Assembly: GCF_032452875.1 (NCBI RefSeq) | Contig: NC_083877.1 | Span: 48,595,724 to 48,659,723 of the forward strand | Length of the DNA stretch: 64,000 nucleotides | From: Bos javanicus | Lineage: Eukaryota > Chordata > Mammalia > Artiodactyla > Bovidae | Reading direction: 5' to 3' | Shown: piece by piece, positions 55,866 to 64,000 of the stretch | Layout of the letters: each line of letters opens with the position of its first letter | Position numbering within the stretch: position 1 is the stretch's first letter | Notes under the pieces: generated by a model | Told to the model about the DNA's origin: nothing | Database searches by the model: none | The model's input: the letters and a program-made list of their open reading frames with translations, nothing else | Translations under genes and position numbers: made by a program

Positions 55866-56052
55866 GGGCTTCCCTGGTAGTTCAGTTGGTAAGGAATCCG
55901 CCTGCAATGCAGGAGACCTGGGTTCAATCCCTGGGTTGGGAAGATCCCCTGGAGAAGGGAAAGGCTACTCACTCCAATATTCTGGCCTGGAGAATTCCAT
56001 GGACTGTATAGTCTATGGGATCGCAAAGGGTTGGACACAACTGAGTGACTTT
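55866..56052 (+). repeat. Bov-tA SINE, host of a BovB insertion
   Basis: Complete head and body ('cttccctggtagttcagttg', 'ggttcaatccctgggttggg', 'gaattccatggactgtatag', 'gttggacacaactgagtgac'). It sits in the L1 fragment and is directly followed by BovB. Its tail seems to continue after BovB at 57643 ('cacttcacttacttcact'). Confidence 0.88.
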
Positions 56053-57633
56053 ACAAAAGAGATTTACAAAAAAGATCTTCATGACCAGATAACCACGATG
56101 GTGTGATCACTCACCTAGAGCCAGACATCCTGGAATGTGAAGTCAAGTGGGCCTTAGGAAGAACCACTATGAACAAAGCTAGAGGAGGTGATGGAATTCC
56201 AGTTGAGCTATTTCAAATCCTAAAAGATGATGCTGTGAAAGTGCTGCACTCAATATTCCAGCAAATTTGGACAACTCAGCAGTGGCCACAGGACTGGAAA
56301 AGGTCAGTTTTCATTCCAATCCCAAAGAAAGGCAATGCCGAAGAATCTTCAAACTACTGCACAGTTGCACTCATCTCACACTCTAGCAAAGTAATGCTCA
56401 AAATTCTCAAAGGCAGCCTTCAACAGTATGTGAACCATGAACTTGTAGATGTTCAAGCTGGATTTAGAAAAGGCAGAGGAACCAGAGATTAAATTGTCAA
56501 CATCCATTGGATCATCAAAAAAGCAAGAGAGTTCTAGAAAAACATCTACTTCTGCTTTATTGACTATGACAAAGCCTTTGACTATGTGGGTCACAACAAA
56601 CTCTGGAAAAGTCTTAAAGAGATGGGAATACCAGACCACCTTACCTAACTCCTGAGAAATCTGTTTGCAAGTCAAGAAGCAACAGTTAGAACTGGACTTG
56701 GAACAACAGACTGGTTCCAAATTGGGAAAGGAGTACGTCAAGGCTGTATGTTGTAACCCCGCTTATTTAACTTACATGCAGAGTACATCATGAGAAATGC
56801 TGGACTAGATGAAACACAAGCTGGAATCATGATTAACGGGATAAATATCAATAACCTCAGATAAGCAGATGATACCACCCTCATGGCAGAAAGCGAAGAA
56901 GAACTAAAGAGCCTCTTGATGAAAGTGAAAGAGAGTGAAAAAGTTGGCTTAAAACTCAACATTCAGAAAACGAAGATCACGGCATCTGGTCCCATCACTT
57001 CATGGCAAATAGATGGGTAAACAATGGAAACAGTGACAAACTTTATTTTTTTGGACTCCAAAATCACTGCAGATGGTAACTACAGCCATGATGCTTGCTC
57101 TTTGGAAGAAAAGTTATGACCAATCTAGACAGCATATTAAAAAGCAGAGACATTACTTTACCAACTAAGGTCTGTCTAAGTCAAACCTATGGTTTTTCCA
57201 GTACTCATGTATGGATGTGAGAGTTGGACTATAAAGAAAGCTGAGTGCCGAAGAATGGATGCTTTTGAACTGTGGTTTTGGAGAAGACTCTTGAGAGACC
57301 CTTGGACTGCAAGGAGATCCAACCAGTCCATCCTAAAGGAAATCAATCCTGAATATTCATTTGAAGAACTGATGCTGAAGCTGAAACTCCAATACTTTGG
57401 CCACCTGATAGGAAGAACTGACTCACTGGAAAAGATCCTGATGCTGGGAAAGATTGAAGGCGGGAGGAGAAGGGGATGACAGAGGATGAGATAGTTGAAT
57501 GGACTCAACTGACTCAATGGACATGAGTTTGAGTAAACTCTAGTTGGTGATGGAGTGGAAGTCTGGTGTGCTGCAGTCCATGGGGTCACAAACTGGACTG
57601 AACTGAACTGGACTGAGCAACTGAACTGAACTA
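56053..57633 (+). mobile_element. BovB LINE, 5'-truncated and inactive
   Basis: The copy starts near 'tttacaaaaaagatcttcat' and runs to the BovB 3' end ('gaactgaactggactgagca'). A 9-bp direct repeat 'agtgacttt' at 56044-56052 and 57634-57642 is the likely target duplication, placing the insertion in the tail of the Bov-tA. It is clearly more decayed than the copy at 20766. Confidence 0.85.
56103..57479 (+). pseudogene. BovB reverse transcriptase remnant
   Basis: Frames at 56103-56492 (residues ILECEVKWAL, GGDGIPVELFQILK, PIPKKGNAEESSNY) and 57189-57479 (MYGCESWTIKKAECRRM, WRRLLRDPWTARRSNQ) are the ends of a broken RTE polymerase. Stops and frameshifts intervene. At the catalytic box the Tyr codon has become a stop (TAA at 56862-56864) just before Ala-Asp-Asp. 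No functional product is possible. Confidence 0.85.
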
Positions 57634-57724
57634 AGTGACTTTCACTTCACTTACTTCACTGGTTCATAGAATGACACTTATTTGTGTTAACAATTAGATT
57701 CCAGTTATGTGGGAAGTATCAGCC

Positions 57725-58465
57725 TATTAAGTGTTGAAATTCCTCAAAGCTCAGTTTCAGGCCTTCTTATCTTTTCCCTGAGCCATGTTCATACACATGC
57801 ATTGTTCTACTTATCCCTCTCTTATGTTGCTCACAAATTCACATCTCAGGCTTAACATTCTCCAGTGAGTTGTGGACTCTTAGAACCACTCTCTCCCTAC
57901 TTTCTTCTCTTGGTTACTAAATACCAATCTACCACCTTGTTCTTTTGATTGACTGTCTTAAACATCTTGCTAAGCTGTTCATTGCATCCTTCAGTACCCC
58001 CTCCAATTGCCATGGACGGTTAACAGCCTCTTAATTGATTTGTGTGTATGTATACGACAGAGGATGAGATGGCTGGAGGGCAGCACTGACTCGATGGACG
58101 TGAGTCTCAGTGAACTCCAGGAGCTGGTGATGGACAGGGAGGCCTGGCGTGCTGCAATTCATGGGGTCGCAAAGAGTCAGACACGACTGAGCGACTGATC
58201 TGATCTGATTTGATCATACTTACTCCTTTCTGGCCCCCTGCAGTGTATTCTCCTTATTTTAGCATGAGTGATCTTTTAAGAATGTGAATTCTCTGTTTAA
58301 AACATTTTAATGGTATCCCACTGTGCTTAGGACAGACTAAGATGAACTTGGCTGATGGATCCTGTGTGGACTGATTATGTCTGACCTTCCCTGCTCTGGC
58401 CACACTGGCCTTCTTCCTGTTTCTCTTACCATGCTTTCCATGCTTCCATGAAGTGCAGCCCCTTT
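57725..58465 (+). repeat. L2 LINE fragment interrupted by BovB
   Basis: Left part about 57725-58050 ('ttcctcaaagctcagtttca', 'cttatcttttccctgagcca' resemble the L2 polymerase motif-B region) and right part about 58215-58465 ('ctctgtttaaaacattttaa', 'ctgctctggccacactggcc', 'ttcttcctgtttctctta') are consecutive L2 sequence. The BovB 3' end at 58054-58210 lies between. Confidence 0.55.
58054..58210 (+). mobile_element. BovB 3'-end insertion, short and young
   Basis: Only the last 150 bp or so: 'acgacagaggatgagatggc', 'tctcagtgaactccaggagc', 'gggtcgcaaagagtcagaca', then a tail of CTGAT units instead of the ACTGA units seen at 20766. The low divergence suggests a recent insertion. Confidence 0.9.
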
Positions 58466-58598
58466 GCTTCCCCACTCATTATCTTCTCAGCCTTCCAATA
58501 TTTTAAAATAGCTTTATTGAGATAAAATTCACATACTATACAACACACGCACTTAAAGTGTAAAATTCGGTGTCTTTTTAGTATATTCTCAGAGTTCT

Positions 58599-58736
58599 AC
58601 AGGAGAAGGCAATGGCAACCCACTCCAGTACTCTTGCCTGGAGAATCCCATGGATGGAGGAGCCTGTTAGGCTACAGTCCATGGGGTCGCTAAGAGTCAG
58701 ACATGACTGACGAGACTTAGCAGCCGCAGAGTTCTG
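58599..58736 (+). repeat. Bov-A SINE monomer with target duplication
   Basis: One Bov-A unit ('ggagaaggcaatggcaaccc', 'ccatggatggaggagcctgt', 'ggggtcgctaagagtcagac') ending 'cttagcagccg'. The L1 sequence 'cagagttct' is duplicated at 58590-58598 and 58737-58745. Confidence 0.9.
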
Positions 58737-59021
58737 CAACCATCACCACTATCTAATTTCAGAATATTTTCATCACTCTCCAAAATAAATCTTATACCTG
58801 TTAGTAAGTACTCCTTCATACCCACTCACACTGACTCTTTACCCTGCCCACTGATCTATTTTTTGTCACTTTAGATGTTCCATTCTGGACATTTGAATTA
58901 AGTGGAATTCTACAGCACATTATGTTTTATGACTGGCCTCTTTCACTTAGTATAAAGTTCATCCATGTTGTAGTGTGAAGCACTTTTTTATTCCTTCATA
59001 CAATTGAATAATATTCTACTA

Positions 59022-59212
59022 GGTGGTGCTTTTCTGGTGGCTCAACATTAAAGAATCCACTGTCAATTCAGGGAACTTGGGTTCGATCCATGGGTCAGGA
59101 AGATCCCCTGGAGAAGAAAATGGCAACCCACTCCAGTATTTTTGCCTGAAAAATTGTATGGACAGGGGGGCCTGACTGCCTACAATCCATGGGATTGCAA
59201 AGAGTCTAACAT
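59022..59212 (+). repeat. Bov-tA SINE in L1
   Basis: Diverged complete unit: 'gtgcttttctggtggctcaa', 'ttgggttcgatccatgggtc', 'cccactccagtatttttgcc', 'gattgcaaagagtctaacat'. No clear target duplication. Confidence 0.82.
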
Positions 59213-59255
59213 TTTTTATCCATCAATTGATGGACACTGGGGCCATTCCTCAAAT

Positions 59256-59424
59256 CTTGAATTGAGCATCCCTTTTGCAGAGAATTTCCCTGATCTGTGG
59301 AAGCAGGCTGATCATGCTGGATTGAATTTCACTGCACTGTTTCTCTCTTCTTGCTGATGTCTCTCATAGCTCCAGCTTTACATTTGTTTGCACACTTCTT
59401 GGCCTAATGCGATGCTGGTCTTTT
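59256..59424. other. No gene seen
   Basis: Unique-looking spacer. Confidence 0.4.
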
Positions 59425-59545
59425 CACTATAAACTCGAGGAGCTAGGGATCATATCTGTTCAGGCTCACCAAGGTTTCCCAACTGCTCACACAGGGCTGT
59501 ACACACAGTAGGAGCTCATTAGATACTTGTTCAATGAATAAATCC
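59425..59545 (+). repeat. L2 LINE 3' end
   Basis: Terminal L2 blocks: 'cgaggagctagggatcatat', 'cacacagtaggagctcatta' and 'acttgttcaatgaataaatc'. Confidence 0.65.
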
Positions 59546-59916
59546 TAATTCTGCTCATTGAAACAAGATTGCATCTGGCAGTGGAGATATTTGAGCCATT
59601 TGTATGAATTTCCCTGGCATGGCCTGTATTGTGCTTTAGATGAGAAGGGCCCGCCATAAACCATTCTGTTCTTCTTCTTGCCTCCAGCAGGCCTTTACTC
59701 AATTGTATTTCTTAATAGAATTCAGCATTTATTGTATGTATTTATTTGAATTAAGTTGCAAAAATATGGAAGTAACCATGACAGGCAGAAGCAGAGAAGC
59801 GTGCAGAAGTTAATGCATTGCTAGGCTCTCACAGAGCTGGAGTGGCCTAGGTAACTAGCAGATGGGAAGAGAAAAGAAATTATTACTGGGGCAGCCTTCT
59901 GTCAGTTGTCTGGGGA
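59546..59916. other. No gene seen
   Basis: Unique-looking sequence. Confidence 0.4.
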
Positions 59917-59938
59917 TTTTTTTTTTTTTTTTTTTTTT
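59917..59938. repeat. Poly-T run
   Basis: Twenty-two consecutive T residues with no recognisable antisense retroposon body to the right. Confidence 0.9.
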
Positions 59939-60054
59939 AGTGAGTCTCCTCTTTGTCAGTAGAGTGTGGGAAATAGTTTATGGTCAACGTTTTGCTTGAA
60001 TGGCATTTTGCTGGAATGACAGTAGCTACCTCCTTTCCCAAATTGCTTCCTGAA

Positions 60055-60215
60055 TTACTGGGTTAGGTGCTATGCTTTGAGCTTCAGGTGTGAATGTTAA
60101 TTTCATTGTCTCAACCACCTTGTGAGACAGGCACTACAGTTAACCATTTTACAGATGAGTAAACTGAGGCTTTGAGAGAAAAAATAACTTGGGCTTTATC
60201 CCACAGTTCTTCTGA
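60055..60215 (-). repeat. MIR SINE fossil
   Basis: Antisense MIR blocks: 'tgggttaggtgctatgcttt', 'caaccaccttgtgagacagg', 'accattttacagatgagtaa' and 'actgaggctttgagagaaa'. Confidence 0.7.
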
Positions 60216-60347
60216 TATCAAATCTCATGTAAACTTACACAAGTTTAGACACTGCCTGTTCATTTTGGCAGATCTGGGGTCTCCTTTTAACTACAGCTTT
60301 TCAAGTAGAGAATTAAAGTTGAATATTGAAAATTATTAAGGATTATG

Positions 60348-60552
60348 TGTTAGTCGCTCATTCGCGTTTGACTCTGTGGTCTGATGCCATCTGAAGTCCA
60401 CCAGGTTCTTCTGTCCATGGGATTCTCTGGGCAAGAATAATGGAGTGGGTTGCCATTTCCTTCTCCAGGGGATCTTCCAGTCCCAGGGATCAAACCTGGG
60501 TCTCCTGCATTGCAGGCAAATTCTTTGCTGTCTGAGTTACCAGGGAAGTCCC
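60348..60552 (-). repeat. Bov-tA SINE with target duplication
   Basis: Complete antisense element ('gggattctctgggcaagaat', 'gcattgcaggcaaattcttt', 'ctgagttaccagggaagtcc'). A 13-bp perfect direct repeat 'attaaggattatg' at 60335-60347 and 60553-60565 fixes both ends. Confidence 0.93.
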
Positions 60553-60599
60553 ATTAAGGATTATGGTTGAATTTAAAAACCTTTGTTGTAACAGACTGG

Positions 60600-60818
60600 A
60601 GGAAATAGCTTGCATTCTGGAGTTACATGGACCTGGATTTAACTTCCACTTCTACCCTTTTTTAGTTGAACATGACATTTACTTTCCCTGAACCCCAGTT
60701 TCCTAATTTTAAAACTGAGAATAATTATTATCAATTGCAATAGGATACTTAGGGATTAAACAAAACAAACAAAACTCCAACCCAATGCCTGACACAAAGT
60801 AGGTGCTTAAAAAGAAAA
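60600..60818 (+). repeat. MIR SINE fossil
   Basis: MIR order is clear: 'tctggagttacatggacctg', 'ccctgaaccccagtttccta', 'gataattattatcaattg'-like core with one substitution, and the tail 'ctgacacaaagtaggtgctt'. Confidence 0.65.
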
Positions 60819-61112
60819 AGAAAAAAAGGCCACTTCTTTTATTTCTTTTACTATTTCTATATTTTCATGCAAATGAATTCCTTTAGCATAAAATTTTCCC
60901 AGCCCTTCCAGTTAATACTTTTTCATGCCAAGACAGGAAAGAAATTATCTGCTGAACAGTTAATATGTTTATTAGAAACTTGCATTCTCATCTGAAGTAT
61001 TTCTTCTCATTCATTTTACCCTGAATATCAATTCAACTAATGCTATTTGAGCACAGAAGTGCGTGTGGTAGTAATGGTGCTTTGCCCACACTGGACTCGT
61101 ATTCCAACAAAG

Positions 61113-61113
<1 letters not shown>
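60819..61113. other. No gene seen
   Basis: AT-rich unique-looking sequence. Confidence 0.4.

Positions 61114-61143
<30 letters not shown>
61114..61143. repeat. (AC)n microsatellite
   Basis: About 15 perfect AC units, probably polymorphic. Confidence 0.95.
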
Positions 61144-61145
<2 letters not shown>

Positions 61146-61233
61146 CGTTTATAGTTTAACCGAATACAGCTCACTTACTATGACAAATGCCATCGAAGCT
61201 GCATGGAGATATTGGACAACAGTTTTTTGTTCC

Positions 61234-61432
61234 CCTGTGGCTTAGACGGTGAAGAATCTGCCTACAATGCAGGAGACCTGGGTTCGATTCCTGGGTCAGG
61301 AAAATTCCCTGGAGAAGGGAATGGCAACCCACTCCGGTATTCTTGCCTGGAGAATCCCATGGACAGAGGATCCTGGGGGGCTACCATCCATGGGGTCACA
61401 AAGAGTTGGACTCAGCTGAGCAACTAACACTT
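61234..61432 (+). repeat. Bov-tA SINE
   Basis: Complete unit with little divergence: 'cccctgtggcttagacggtg', 'gggttcgattcctgggtcag', 'cttgcctggagaatcccatg', 'aaagagttggactcagctga'. Frames of 74 and 102 codons over it are repeat sequence. Confidence 0.9.
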
Positions 61433-63304
61433 TGTAGGCCAGAAGGCTTTCTAAGCTTACTTCTGATGGAGTTAAAACTCAAAGGCCTCTGGGAGCCAGT
61501 GAAAATCCTTACCTCTTACTTAAATGTAATTTCAAGGGAGAGGAAGTGCAACGTGTTTTGTGAGGCCAAGTCTTTATTGGGTGTAAAGGACAGCGTTGCT
61601 CAGATGTACTCCCTAGCAATTCCTATAGGAACACAAGGTCATCAGCCATAGGTACTTCCTGTGTCTGGTTTTTAAGAGTTGAAAACAGAAATAGACTAGG
61701 ACAAACTTGGAGGCCAGCTAGAAAAGTTTAATTCTATTGATAGACATGTCTCACTACTTTGTTGTGAAATAGAATTTGCAAGGCTGGCAACTGACTTATT
61801 TCATGAATTATTTCACTCTTCATAAGGCAAGCATATTAAATATGACATAAACCAACTGGCTTCATGGATGGTAACTCATGGAATAGTGTCAAATATTGAG
61901 GGCGAGAGAGTCAGGGAGATGAAGTATACTCGATTTTCTTGGGAGTCAGTTTGCTCTTAAATACCCAAATACCCAAAGCGTAAACACATTTTCACAATTC
62001 CTTTGTATAAAAATCTAACAGAATGGCTACTGTTGTAATTGTGCTGCTTCTAGCAATTCGCCAGCAGAGTACATCCCAAAATAGCAGATACACAATGCAG
62101 TGTATGCTTTAGTGAATCTCGTAATCTCATGAACTCCTTCGCTGCTGGGTTGGTAAATGACACAGCTTTCATGGTGATCTTTATAAAATTTGGAGCCTCA
62201 TGAATCAGACGGGAAAAAAAACAAAAGTGGACACTTTGAACAATGATGGATGAGTTGCTAGGGAGTAAAATTAAATGGTTGATAATAATTGTGGTAGCTC
62301 ACAAAGACTGATGTTATTTACAAAAGCTACATTTTGCATGTAATCAGATGTCTATTCCCATGAGCTGGGTCATAATTCATATTCCACTTTAATGTTCGTG
62401 GAAAATGTGCTTCTCTCTGTGTATGTATTATTTTTAGGATGTTATGTTTCCTTGGTGCATACACAATGAGCCTGAAATCCTTTAGGAATGTGTTTAATTT
62501 GAAAGTTTTATCCTCTGGGTCTGGTTAATTCAAATACACGGCAAGGAGCATTACTGTGGGGCCTGAAAGAACGTGGGCATGGTGAATTGTGTGAACAAAG
62601 ACAGCCCCATCCAGTGTTGCTGCCGCTCGGCTGGTAAAAGGCGATCCCCCTCCCATGCTGCCCACACTCCTTTGGTAAAAGGTAGTAGGGAGAGTTTTTT
62701 TCCCTCAAACTTTTTTCTTCATCTATTCATTTAATTTTTCTGCACTGATTCTTTATCCTAATAAGCTTCATTTACGCTGGACCAGATTTCTCTGCTTTTA
62801 AGCTCAGAACCGTTCTCTGGTGGCTCTTTTGAGTTTAAAACGTTCAGCCCAGGGACTTCTCATAAATGTGTGTCTTCTGCTCCATAGCTCTGGGCTGTCC
62901 TGTGGTCTCCGTTATATGCTTTAGTCACAGAGATGATGTAAACCACATTTTCCTCTCTAGAAGTTGTGAAAAATGCTAAGACTCAAGGGCTGTCGCTCTC
63001 AGAAATGAGCAGGGCTTGCCCCACCACCTCAGAGATGATGAGCCTGTGTCATGTCACCACAGAGCTGTGTGATCTGGGAATCTGGCCTGGCTGCCCTTCA
63101 AGAGGATGAGTGGCTCTCTGGGAGCTGAAAGGTCTCTCAGGCGAGACATTTCCACAGGGCTCAGTAATACCCTGTCTGACATATGGACAGAGATGAGTCT
63201 TATGAGAAGTCTGAGGAGAAACCAGGTCTTGTGCTGCTATGCTGAGGAAGTGATTAGAACATTCCAGAGTAACCACAGTCCAGCATGGGCTCGTCATCTT
63301 GTAC
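61433..63304. other. Repeat-poor unique stretch
   Basis: About 1.9 kb with no recognisable interspersed repeat. 61780-62780 is AT-rich with homeodomain-like words ('ggttgataataattgtgg', 'gtaatcagatg') and could be conserved non-coding DNA. No exon is supported. Confidence 0.4.
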
Positions 63305-63400
63305 ACGATGGGGCTTTAGCATCACAGCAACCTGGGTCTGAGTCCTGGCTGCTGGAATTATGAGATGGGTGATCTGGGCCTGGACCAAGTTGCAAAAACA
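63305..63400 (+). repeat. MIR-like SINE fossil
   Basis: A short MIR 5' part: 'gcatcacagcaacctgggtc', 'tgagtcctggctgctggaat' and 'gtgatctgggcctggacca'. The core and tail are missing or unrecognisable. Confidence 0.45.
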
Positions 63401-63920
63401 TGGAATGTGAAAAAGCAAAACAAAACAAAAAAGTTCAACCAGAATCTATCAGGAAATGAAGCAGATTTCTGCTTTCGCCCAAGATGATTGCCACTTGAAC
63501 GATTTTTTTCAGATTATGAAGTTATTTTCCCCCAAATTTTGCCTGTGCCTCTGCTAGGCTGGTGTCCTCAACTGGGATCCCAACATGTGGGGTTAATGCC
63601 TTCCTCTCTAGGGGTTGTGTGTATTGAAAAATCAGGAGTATGTTATGAACCTCATACAGCGCCAGGCACGCACACAATCGATTTTCTTTCTCGTGCCTCT
63701 ACCGTTTTTCCCATAAACTCTTTAGAGACCAGTTTAGTGGGCCCAGTGCAGTGTAACTGGGCCTTGAACTGAGCTTGGGTAGGAGAGTGCCATGATTGTA
63801 CACATCAGTGTATTCACATTGGCTACTTTCATTTTCTTCATTTTCTTCCCCAGCGCCTGGGAGTTACCTACTGATGAAGATAAGTGTGGTGATCTCTCCC
63901 ACCCTGTGTACAGTCTTGAA
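63401..63920. other. No gene seen
   Basis: Unique-looking sequence; the 94-codon frame at 63488-63772 lacks a domain. Confidence 0.4.
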
Positions 63921-64000
63921 ACTTCCCTGGCAGTCTAGTGGTTAAGACTCCACACTTCCAATGTAGGGGGCATGGGTTCAATCCCTAGTCAGGGAACTAA
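63921..64000 (+). repeat. CHR-type SINE, cut by window end
   Basis: The tRNA-derived head is clear ('acttccctggcagtctagtg', 'gttaagactccacacttcca', 'gggttcaatccctagtcagg'). The body lies beyond the window. Confidence 0.88.

Larger units (their letters stand above)
58505..59255 (+). repeat. L1 LINE 3' UTR fragment with two SINE insertions
   Basis: Ordered L1 blocks: 'tttattgagataaaattcac', 'gtatattctcagagttct', after the first SINE 'gcaaccatcaccactatcta', 'gttccattctggacatttga' and 'cacttagtataaagttcatc', and after the second SINE 'atccatcaattgatggacac'. The SINEs are at 58599-58736 and 59022-59212. Confidence 0.8.

Noticed and set aside
14192..61432. tRNA-like A and B box sequences in many places
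   Set aside because: They are the tRNA-derived heads of Bov-tA and CHR SINEs, followed by SINE bodies, not tRNA genes.

Overview
This is a vertebrate nuclear window from a ruminant, almost certainly a bovid (cattle, buffalo, sheep or goat; I cannot separate these by eye). The evidence is the repeat content: many copies of the tRNA-Glu-headed Bov-tA SINE and the Bov-A/Bov-A2 SINEs with AGC-repeat tails, several BovB (RTE-type LINE) copies on both strands, CHR-type cetartiodactyl SINEs, and older mammalian repeats (MIR, L2, L1 3' ends, MER20-like and other hAT DNA-transposon fossils).

I see no host protein-coding gene, no convincing exon, no RNA gene and no CpG-island promoter. The window reads as intergenic or deep-intronic DNA. 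The only protein-coding signal is the decayed reverse transcriptase and endonuclease of BovB elements. The other open frames are either repeat sequence read in frame or chance frames of 60-140 codons.

Layout. 1-14 kb is mostly unique or ancient sequence with MIR and MER20 fossils and two TG microsatellites. 14-27 kb carries a dense cluster of SINEs, a young 5'-truncated BovB with a 374-codon open frame (20766-21953), and an older reverse-oriented BovB split by a Bov-A2 (22829-23615). At 27428-27871 there is a seven-copy minisatellite with a 63-bp unit. 28-40 kb is unique sequence with scattered SINEs and a small BovB insertion carrying an inverted 5' part inside a MER20 fossil (35831-36144). 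A long BovB lies on the minus strand at 40084-43850, abutting a Bov-A2. 44-55 kb holds older repeats and two repeat-poor blocks (46.5 and 50.3 kb) with clustered homeodomain-like motifs. 55.5-59.3 kb is a stack of nested insertions (L1, Bov-tA, BovB, L2, a second BovB end, another L1 with two SINEs). 59-64 kb is quiet, ending in a CHR SINE cut by the window edge.

There is no operon-like cooperation here. The coherent story is retrotransposition: BovB supplies the enzymes, the Bov SINEs share its 3' end and are presumed to be mobilised by it, and direct target-site repeats seen at more than a dozen loci record the insertions. No previously undescribed gene system is evident. The points most worth a second look are the BovB copy with an inverted 5' part, the minisatellite with its alternating copy pattern, the BovB reverse transcriptase with two extra residues after its catalytic box, and the candidate regulatory blocks. 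Repeat family names are assigned from memory of consensus sequences, not from a database search.
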